Shown here one piece after another: positions 28,476 through 35,319 of a DNA stretch of 37,479 bases (the stretch's first letter is position 1; every line of letters begins with the position of its first letter). Under the pieces are notes generated by a model. That model was not told where the DNA came from. It was given only the letters and a program-made list of their open reading frames with translations, and did no database searches. The stretch is from Tannerella sp. (lineage in GTDB: Bacteria; Bacteroidota; Bacteroidia; Bacteroidales; Tannerellaceae). The DNA is taken from the NCBI GenBank assembly GCA_031276675.1, contig JAISMO010000141.1, positions 1 through 37,479 on the forward strand, read 5' to 3'. The translations under genes were made by a program, and so were the position numbers.

Positions 28476-29369
28476 TCATTGAATTGTCTTTAAAAACCGT
28501 TCCCGTCTCCATTTCCCCGTATGCAGGTCAACCGATTTCCATATAATCCACGCCTTCCCGACAATATATTCCTCCGGCAGCAACCCCCAATAACGCGAAT
28601 CCTGTGAATCTTCCGTATAATCACCCGACATAAAGTAATAATTCTTCCGGAAACAGTATGACACAAGTGGTTGTCCGTTCAGGTAAACCGTAGAATCGAC
28701 ACACGTCACTTCCGCTCGCTGTTCCCAGGCAATCAGCCTGCGGTACAGCAGATAATGCGTGCGGTTCATCGGCAGCACATCGCCTTTTTTCGGGATATAC
28801 AGCGGGCCGAAATCCCGGATATTCCATGCCAGCGTTGAATCGAACGGAAACGTATGATACACGGCCATTTCAAACGATGCACGGTCACGCGTCGACACGC
28901 GCCGCTGCGAAGCCACGTTGCCCAGCGGAGCATCCCATCCCCGCACACGCACAAAGCCATCCCGAATTTCCAGTGTATCGCCCGGCAGACCCGTACAGCG
29001 CTTGACGTAGTATTTCAGAATATGCATCTCCATTTTCTCGCCGCCACGCGGATACGGAATATGAAATACCGTTACATCATTATGCCGTATGCTGCGCCAT
29101 CCCGGCAGACGGTGTATTTCCACTCTTTCGCCGCGCAGAGAAGCGAACAGGTTGAACACTCGCGCTCCGACAGTCGGCTTGAATACCAGTAAATAATCAC
29201 CCGCCATCAGTTCCGGTTCCATCGAACTGCTCGGTATACGGAACGACGCCAGCAGGCACACCTGTATGCAGACATATGCTACGATCACGATGCTTAGCCA
29301 GAAAAGCAGGTCGACCGTCCGGTACACCAGCCGGCGTAACCCGCTTTTTATCTTTTCACTTACCGCCAT
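28476..29369 (-). CDS. lepB: Signal peptidase I (S26 family)
   Basis: 'RIPSSSMEPELMAGDYLLVFK' (catalytic Ser region) and 'LKYYVKRCTGLPGDTLEIRDGFV' (catalytic Lys region), with an N-terminal TM. Confidence 0.94.
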   Translation of the reverse strand: MAVSEKIKSGLRRLVYRTVDLLFWLSIVIVAYVCIQVCLLASFRIPSSSMEPELMAGDYLLVFKPTVGARVFNLFASLRGERVEIHRLPGWRSIRHNDVTVFHIPYPRGGEKMEMHILKYYVKRCTGLPGDTLEIRDGFVRVRGWDAPLGNVASQRRVSTRDRASFEMAVYHTFPFDSTLAWNIRDFGPLYIPKKGDVLPMNRTHYLLYRRLIAWEQRAEVTCVDSTVYLNGQPLVSYCFRKNYYFMSGDYTEDSQDSRYWGLLPEEYIVGKAWIIWKSVDLHTGKWRRERFLKTIQ

Positions 29370-29533
29370 GCCTGTTGTCTGTTTTCATCCCAGAAAGGGC
29401 ATTCTTCTTTTCCACGGGTGTGACTGTATAGCCGGTAAAGCACATCCCGGTATCCATTCATTTTAAAGGAAACCTGTTTCCCGAATCTTGCAGCGCCCTG
29501 AGCAATTATACCGTTTATTTCCACTTTACCGCT

Positions 29534-30703
29534 TTATTTTTTCACTAATTCAAAGCACTTAAAACTCAACACGTCTTCTTTAAAAGAAGGATTCATGATA
29601 TGATTGTCACAAATATAAAGTCCGTCCGGATGAACAAAAAGAAGTATCGGATTATAGATATATTCCGGAAATAACGTTTCTCCCATGATATTAAACTTTT
29701 CATCCAATACGATGATTGAAAATTTTTTGCGTCCCTGAGCGGTCATTGCCACATAATTTACGCCCTCTTCGAGCGCTGCTTTCGGATAAGCAAGCCGGTA
29801 GTATATGTTACGGTATTTATCATACAGCAGGTTTCCGTAACAGGGATCTTTATAATCATTTTTTGCAAACAGAAACATGTCTTCTTTTCTCTTTTTTACT
29901 ACTTTGACATGGTCAATATATTTACTTTTTACTACATATTTCCGTATTTCGCTATGATCAACAGGCGCCACATAAATTGCCTCATCATAATAAAATGAAT
30001 AAATGAACTTTTCCCCGTCAAACTCTCTGCTGAAAGACAGAGCGAATCCCCCTACATGACCGAATTCTTCGTCCTTAATCAAAGGCGGGAAGAAAAAAGG
30101 CAATTCTTTACACAAATGATTTTCCGGATTAATCACTACAGAAACCGGCGTAGAAGAAACCGGAACTGTCCAGCTTGGTTTTTGCGTAATATACAGTTCA
30201 TGATTGATAACGAAAAGCGGCGTATAAAAAAAGGAATTTGGATTGAAGGTCGGAATGACGGTGTAGCCGCTTTCCGTTTCGCCATAATTGATTCTTTGCA
30301 GAACCGTCCCGTTTTGATCGATGCTGTATAAAGTGGGAACAGACAGCGTGGTTACATAAATGGAATCCAAACTGATAACATAATATCCCGAAGGCCCTGT
30401 AATGCCGTCAGGCCCTTCCGGTTCTATTTTTGTTTTGAAAAGGAACTCACCGCTCGGCAAATCATAAAACAAAATTTCATGAATGCTGTTCATGAATGTC
30501 AAATACGTTTTCCCGTTCCTTTCTTCATAAGGAAACAATGATACAAATTGATATTTGGTATCCTCATCCAGTGAATAGGAGAGACCTTTTCCGTTCTCTG
30601 CCAGTTCGTAATCATACGATACCTTATTTTGTTCCAAAAAACCGGCATTTCTTTTACACGAAAAAGCAATTACCATGAATACCGTGCACAATATATATTT
30701 TTC
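29534..30703 (-). CDS. DUF4221-like / 6-bladed beta-propeller lipoprotein
   Basis: 'MEKYILCTVFMVIAFSC' lipoprotein signal, then 'GPDGITGPSGYYVISLDSIYVTTLSVPTLYSIDQNGTVLQRINYG' in the style of DUF4221/BF3164 beta-propellers. Confidence 0.8.
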   Translation of the reverse strand, partial: EKYILCTVFMVIAFSCKRNAGFLEQNKVSYDYELAENGKGLSYSLDEDTKYQFVSLFPYEERNGKTYLTFMNSIHEILFYDLPSGEFLFKTKIEPEGPDGITGPSGYYVISLDSIYVTTLSVPTLYSIDQNGTVLQRINYGETESGYTVIPTFNPNSFFYTPLFVINHELYITQKPSWTVPVSSTPVSVVINPENHLCKELPFFFPPLIKDEEFGHVGGFALSFSREFDGEKFIYSFYYDEAIYVAPVDHSEIRKYVVKSKYIDHVKVVKKRKEDMFLFAKNDYKDPCYGNLLYDKYRNIYYRLAYPKAALEEGVNYVAMTAQGRKKFSIIVLDEKFNIMGETLFPEYIYNPILLFVHPDGLYICDNHIMNPSFKEDVLSFKCFELVKK

Positions 30704-30731
30704 CATTCGGCAATACCATTTTGATAATACG

Positions 30732-30753
30732 GGGAAACTATGCACAGTTTCCC
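30732..30753. terminator. Hairpin between the decayed NVEALA gene and the DUF4221 gene
   Basis: GGGAAACT-ATGCAC-AGTTTCCC, perfect 8-bp stem. Confidence 0.5.
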
Positions 30754-30771
30754 TGTAACGTGTTCATAAAT

Positions 30772-30990
30772 CTAAAAACCGCAAGGGCAGTAAACTCCAC
30801 TGTCGTAAACATTACAATAAGCGATATATGGCGGAGCCGAATGACAATCGAATCCTCCTCCTTCCCTCCAGCCAATGCTTCAATATTCTCTAACGCAACG
30901 ACAGAAAGTGTATCCTGCCGTTTTCCCAAATTCACGTTCAATGCAGCAACAACTGCAATGCCGTATAAAATTCTCTTTTTTTTATTTCAT
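30772..30990 (-). pseudogene. Frameshifted NVEALA-family Cys-rich peptide gene (copy C)
   Basis: Removing one T at 30984 gives MKKKKRILYGIAVVAALNVNLGKRQDTLSVVALENIEALA. A second 1-nt indel in GGAGGGAAGGAGGAGGA joins it to ...FDCHSAPPYIAYCNVYDSGVYCPCGF*. Confidence 0.7.
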
Positions 30991-31000
30991 AAAAACTTTA

Positions 31001-31070
31001 ATTTATTTGTTTTGTGGCTGTCTCTATCCTTTCAACAACCGAAACCCGCTCGGATTTCAAATTAATTCCG
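31001..31070 (-). promoter_or_regulatory. Conserved leader element upstream of NVEALA copy C
   Basis: CGGAATTAATTTGAAATCCGAGCGGGTTTCGGTTGTTGAAAGGATAGA on the minus strand, shared with the two elements at 32481-32563 and 34170-34257. Confidence 0.75.
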
Positions 31071-31103
31071 TTGTTCGTAATCACCAGTGGCCTGTCGTAT
31101 TTG

Positions 31104-32177
31104 TCAATTCAAATCAAAATAGATAATGGATTTTTCAGGCTCTCGTATCGCGTAAATTTTTTTGTTGTTTTCATCTACATCGAATGATATGATTTGACAG
31201 TCCAATACGTACTTTGTCAACGGCTTGCCTTCCCAGTCAAACGTGAAAACTACATCTGAATTGGAATAATTGGAAACATCCTGTTTCTCTTTACCGGAAT
31301 ACAACGCATATATCCGTTCGTCCGTACTTTTCAAACACAAATAGGCTCTTCGGGTTTCGGGTGATTTTATCATTGCGCCACGGGCATAAGACCTTTGCCT
31401 GTCGTAGTTAAAGTTGAATCCTTTTTCGGGCCCTTTTGTTAAAGTCGATAAAATTCCACTGGAATGATACACTTCCAAACAGTCAAAATATCTTCCGCCC
31501 AGTACGATTTTGGATTTGTCAGGTTTTACATTCAACAGGATTGAAAACATCTCATTCAAGACAAAATCGGGAGCATTTTTTTTAAATGAAAACCGCGGAT
31601 TATACACAGGCTTATGTTTTAGTTGTCTGTCAAAAAAATAAAACCGTTCCTTGAAACTGTTCAAATTTACACAGACAAAAAGACTGTCCGAAATCCATAC
31701 GGGATCCTCGACCGTCATTGTTGCAAAAGTATCCTTTACAAACCGGATTTTTTCAGTCATCACAGATATTTTTCCCACATTCGCCTTGCCATATTTCACC
31801 CACTGCCTGCCGGTAATATCATATAACCACACGAATTGATTGTCCGGAGATGGATGTACATATCCGGAGGACAACAATTCATTCGGTCCTGTTCCCCGCC
31901 CAACCATCAAACCTCTGTACAAATTATTTTTTACATCGAACAAATGAACAACCGAATCTATCGAAGAGTCAACAATATACAAGAACGTATCTACCTTTGT
32001 CATTCGAACGGGATTTCCGATAAATTCGGTATCTATATCCGTATGTGAAAGCATTTTTACTTCTTTAAATGATTTGTCGTTGAATATAACCGCATCTTTT
32101 ATTTCTATATATTCATTGGAATCACAGCCTGCAAGGAGTATTGACACCATTATGCATATAATATGTTTTGAGTACAT
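31104..32177 (-). CDS. BF3164-like / 6-bladed beta-propeller lipoprotein
   Basis: Lipobox 'MYSKHIICIMVSILLAGC', then 'GNPVRMTKVDTFLYIVDSSIDSVVHLFDVKNNLYRGLMVGRGTGPNELLSSG'. The true start is probably 32177; the 66-codon upstream extension overlaps NVEALA-B. Confidence 0.85.
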   Translation of the reverse strand: MYSKHIICIMVSILLAGCDSNEYIEIKDAVIFNDKSFKEVKMLSHTDIDTEFIGNPVRMTKVDTFLYIVDSSIDSVVHLFDVKNNLYRGLMVGRGTGPNELLSSGYVHPSPDNQFVWLYDITGRQWVKYGKANVGKISVMTEKIRFVKDTFATMTVEDPVWISDSLFVCVNLNSFKERFYFFDRQLKHKPVYNPRFSFKKNAPDFVLNEMFSILLNVKPDKSKIVLGGRYFDCLEVYHSSGILSTLTKGPEKGFNFNYDRQRSYARGAMIKSPETRRAYLCLKSTDERIYALYSGKEKQDVSNYSNSDVVFTFDWEGKPLTKYVLDCQIISFDVDENNKKIYAIREPEKSIIYFDLN

Positions 32178-32212
32178 TTTCCTGTAATTAAAAGGTGTAA
32201 AACAAAAATTTG

Positions 32213-32240
32213 TTCCTCCCGGTAAAAATGCCGGGAGGAA
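32213..32240. terminator. Perfect hairpin between NVEALA-B and the beta-propeller gene (attenuator-like)
   Basis: TTCCTCCCGG-TAAAAATG-CCGGGAGGAA, 10-bp perfect stem. On the minus strand it is followed by CAAATTTTTGTTTT. Confidence 0.65.
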
Positions 32241-32250
32241 ACTGATAAAA

Positions 32251-32472
32251 TCAACATTCGTCAAAATCCCGCAATGTATCTCCACTCGAAAGTTTACAAG
32301 TATCTCCCGCGTCGGGACAACATGTAACACCACCTTCGCCGCCAGCCGAAGCCTCCACATTCTCCAGCGCCACATCCGTCAAAGCCATTTCACTTTTGCT
32401 TTGACTCACATTCCAGGCAGCAGCCACCGCAATGGCTGCTACAATCATCATATAAATTTTTTTTCTCTTCAT
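32251..32472 (-). CDS. NVEALA-family Cys-rich peptide precursor (copy B)
   Basis: MKRKKIYMMIVAAIAVAAAWNVSQSKSEMALTDVALENVEASAGGEGGVTCCPDAGDTCKLSSGDTLRDFDEC. Confidence 0.88.
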   Translation of the reverse strand: MKRKKIYMMIVAAIAVAAAWNVSQSKSEMALTDVALENVEASAGGEGGVTCCPDAGDTCKLSSGDTLRDFDEC

Positions 32473-32480
32473 AAGTTTCA

Positions 32481-32563
32481 AATTAAAAATGTTATAAAAT
32501 AAATCTGTTTGCCGGTTGTGTCTATCCTTTCAACAAATCCACTCGGATTTCAAATCAATTCCG
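32481..32563 (-). promoter_or_regulatory. Conserved leader element upstream of NVEALA copy B
   Basis: CGGAATTGATTTGAAATCCGAGTGGATTTGTTGAAAGGATAGACACAACCGGCAAACAGATTTATTTTATAAC on the minus strand, homologous to copies A and C. Confidence 0.8.
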
Positions 32564-32630
32564 CACTTTTCAATTCCTTGCTTTTTTGAGGGAAATCAGG
32601 GACGGAGAGTTTCTATTTTTGCCTTAATCC

Positions 32631-33803
32631 TCATTCGCTTTCAACTATCTCATTATTAAAACGAAAGAAAATCAATATTGGGGCATCATCTGAGATTTGG
32701 TTGTTTTTACATAATTCGATAAACGATTTTTCTTTATCACAAAAACGGTCTTTTTTCAAATCTTCAAAATTCATACATGAAATAAATGACGTTTCGTCCA
32801 CGCCATGAATATGATATAGAAAATTATGCTTGTCTTCCAACGAGTCAAATTTCATATTAAATGACTTTTTTGAAATTTTGTTGTAAATCCCAAGATGCTT
32901 AATTTCTCTGACAAAATAACTCATCAACAAAAAAGAATCATTTTCAAAAGGTTGAGCAAAAGATACATAATCTGATTTCACCAATCGATTCAAATAAGGG
33001 TTGCCTTCTCCTCCTTCCGATAAAAAATCCAGAGGAGGTACAGAATACCGGCCATATTCGATACTATAGTACGGCTGAAACCTGTTATTCGCATATTTAT
33101 AAATTACATTGTCGAATGGAGGAAATACGTATAAATCGAGGTTACAGGTATAAAACCGATATACAGGTGACATCAGGTAACCGCTTTCAAACGGGATGGG
33201 TATAGATTTCGATATAACGTTCATTTCGTTATCAGTAGTTATTATGTGAAATTTATATGATTCATTGCCGATTGATAGAACGGTGTAATTGAACCAAACG
33301 AATGTCTCGTCGGACAATGCAAAGACATTGATGCCTCCAACACCTTTTTTTTCATACAAATACTGGAATGAATCCAATTCATAACATATCAGTTTGTTAT
33401 CTACATCCACAAGGTAGATTTTATCATTTTCGAGACTCGCCGAAAATGACATGCTAAATGAATATTCTCCAGGACCTTGTCCTTTACGTTCCAATACTCT
33501 TTTAAACGTGCCGTTTTTATCAAATACGATTAACTTTCCCAATCGGATATCGAACAGAAATATTTCTTCTCCAATTATGTTTAACTGACTAACTTCCGAA
33601 AACATACTTTCGTCGGTAACTTCCAAAGGCACAAACCGTACTTCGTCCGTCAATTGCGATCTGTTCAAAACGCTCGTTTTATCAAAGGTTATTGTTTGAA
33701 CAGCTTCATTTGTTTCATCTTTTGAGTTTTTCGAGATATTATTACATGAAGCAACTGTTGTTAACAACAAACTAATCCGCATAACACATATATATTGTTT
33801 CAT
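32631..33803 (-). CDS. 6-bladed beta-propeller lipoprotein (DUF5128/BF3164-like)
   Basis: 'MKQYICVMRISLLLTTVASC' lipobox, then 'IFLFDIRLGKLIVFDKNGTFKRVLERKGQGPGEYSF', typical of this family. Confidence 0.88.
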   Translation of the reverse strand: MKQYICVMRISLLLTTVASCNNISKNSKDETNEAVQTITFDKTSVLNRSQLTDEVRFVPLEVTDESMFSEVSQLNIIGEEIFLFDIRLGKLIVFDKNGTFKRVLERKGQGPGEYSFSMSFSASLENDKIYLVDVDNKLICYELDSFQYLYEKKGVGGINVFALSDETFVWFNYTVLSIGNESYKFHIITTDNEMNVISKSIPIPFESGYLMSPVYRFYTCNLDLYVFPPFDNVIYKYANNRFQPYYSIEYGRYSVPPLDFLSEGGEGNPYLNRLVKSDYVSFAQPFENDSFLLMSYFVREIKHLGIYNKISKKSFNMKFDSLEDKHNFLYHIHGVDETSFISCMNFEDLKKDRFCDKEKSFIELCKNNQISDDAPILIFFRFNNEIVESE

Positions 33804-33927
33804 AATCGTGTATTTTAAAATAAAGGATGTATCAAGATACAATCATAAAACAGTAAAAATTATATCTGATTACTTACCTGCAAATTTGGTATTGTTATGA
33901 TGAAATTGATACAACCTTTAAAATTAA

Positions 33928-34161
33928 TCAACCACAGCAACTGAGAGACCCCGAACCACTGCAAAGACACGCGACACCAGATCCTGGCGTGCCAGGAAGG
34001 ACGTATTTGTATTTATCAGAACTCTCTTCGTCCGCCAGTGCCTCCACATTCTCCAGTGCCACATCCGTCAAAGCCATTTCACTTTTGCTTTGGCTCACAT
34101 TCCAGGCAGCTGCCACCACAATGGCGGCTACAATCATCATATAAAAAAAAATTCTCTTCAT
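33928..34161 (-). CDS. NVEALA-family Cys-rich peptide precursor (copy A)
   Basis: MKRIFFYMMIVAAIVVAAAWNVSQSKSEMALTDVALENVEALADEESSDKYKYVLPGTPGSGVACLCSGSGSLSCCG. Confidence 0.88.
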   Translation of the reverse strand: MKRIFFYMMIVAAIVVAAAWNVSQSKSEMALTDVALENVEALADEESSDKYKYVLPGTPGSGVACLCSGSGSLSCCG

Positions 34162-34169
34162 GATTTGCA

Positions 34170-34257
34170 AATTAAAAATGTTATAAAATAAATCTGTTTG
34201 CCGGTTGTGTCTATCCTTTCAACAACCGAAACCCGCTCGGATTTCAAATTAATACCG
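34170..34257 (-). promoter_or_regulatory. Conserved leader element upstream of NVEALA copy A
   Basis: CGGTATTAATTTGAAATCCGAGCGGGTTTCGGTTGTTGAAAGGATAGACACAACCGGCAAACAGATTTATTTTATAAC on the minus strand. Confidence 0.8.
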
Positions 34258-34323
34258 TACTTTTGCACACCTCCTTTCCGTTTATATATTCGACATTCGG
34301 GCAAGGTTTCCCTTCCCGCCCTT

Positions 34324-35196
34324 TTACAGAACATTCCCCCTGACAACCAGTTTAATCATACGTTCGCAATTACATTTTACCGTAATCACTTCTTCAAAAA
34401 CACCCGTCACTTCCGGATTTGCTTCCACCGTCACCGGCAAGGTTCCGCCGGGTGCAGCCGGATGTTTGTCACAGGTTGCCGAGATACATTCGCAGGAAAC
34501 AGCCGTGCCGGTAATTATCAGCGGTTCACTGCCCGTATTACGTATTGTAAATACAGCACGCCGTTTTTCTCCCTTGGGAAAGTCGCCCAAATCTGCGGCC
34601 TCCGGTTCCACTTCGGCCGAAGTATTTGCAGCAGCCGGCTTCTTTTCACCATTAAACTGTTTCAAATACAGTTCCTTCACCTCCGAATTGTGTACCGGAT
34701 TGCCGATCACAACCACCCTGTTTGCTCCGTCCAGTAAAAATGTCTGGAACGCAATATTCGACGGAAACCGGTTGTGACGGTTCAGCCGGTCGTCCAAATC
34801 CAGACAGACCGCTGCATCAAACCCGTCACGCTTTAACATATAATGCAGTTCTCTTGAGTCTTTAGGATGGAAGAAAAAGAGAAACGGTACCGTGTTTCCG
34901 GTCAGAGAATCCGTTTGGGCGATGAACTCCTTCCATTTGGATAATTGCAGCTTGCAGCCCGTGCAGCCGAGCGAATCAGTATAAGACAGCACCTTGTAGC
35001 CGGATGCGGGAAGCAGCGATGTGACCGTATCCTTTCCCAAACGAGTAAAAACCAGTCCGTCCGGAAATACAATCTCCCTGCCCTGCCATTCCGCTACGGT
35101 TTTGCAAATGTCATCCTTCCCTTTCTCCCGTTTACAGGAGAATAAAGCAATTCCCCACATCAGGATCGCAGATATCAGCACATATTTCTTTGACAT
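34324..35196 (-). CDS. Lipoprotein with N-terminal thioredoxin-like region (CTGC) and C-terminal DUF1573 domain
   Basis: 'MWGIALFSC' lipobox; 'GYKVLSYTDSLGCTGCKLQLSKWKEF' redox-like motif; 'DLGDFPKGEKRRAVFTIRNTGSEPLIITGTAVSCECISATCDKHPAAPGGTLPVTVEANPE' (DUF1573). Confidence 0.87.
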   Translation of the reverse strand: MSKKYVLISAILMWGIALFSCKREKGKDDICKTVAEWQGREIVFPDGLVFTRLGKDTVTSLLPASGYKVLSYTDSLGCTGCKLQLSKWKEFIAQTDSLTGNTVPFLFFFHPKDSRELHYMLKRDGFDAAVCLDLDDRLNRHNRFPSNIAFQTFLLDGANRVVVIGNPVHNSEVKELYLKQFNGEKKPAAANTSAEVEPEAADLGDFPKGEKRRAVFTIRNTGSEPLIITGTAVSCECISATCDKHPAAPGGTLPVTVEANPEVTGVFEEVITVKCNCERMIKLVVRGNVL

Positions 35197-35319
35197 GTTC
35201 ATAATTCCTGTTTCAGAGGGCAAAATTAGCGGGTGTAAATTATGAAACCAACTGTTTTAATATGTTTTACAGCATGTTTTCATGTTAATTGTGTACAAAA
35301 ACCATTTTTGCCGGTTTGT

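Noticed and set aside
31104-32375. Full 423-aa version of the beta-propeller ORF
   Set aside because: The N-terminal 66 codons overlap NVEALA-B out of frame and precede the natural lipoprotein signal MYSKHIICIMVSILLAGC.
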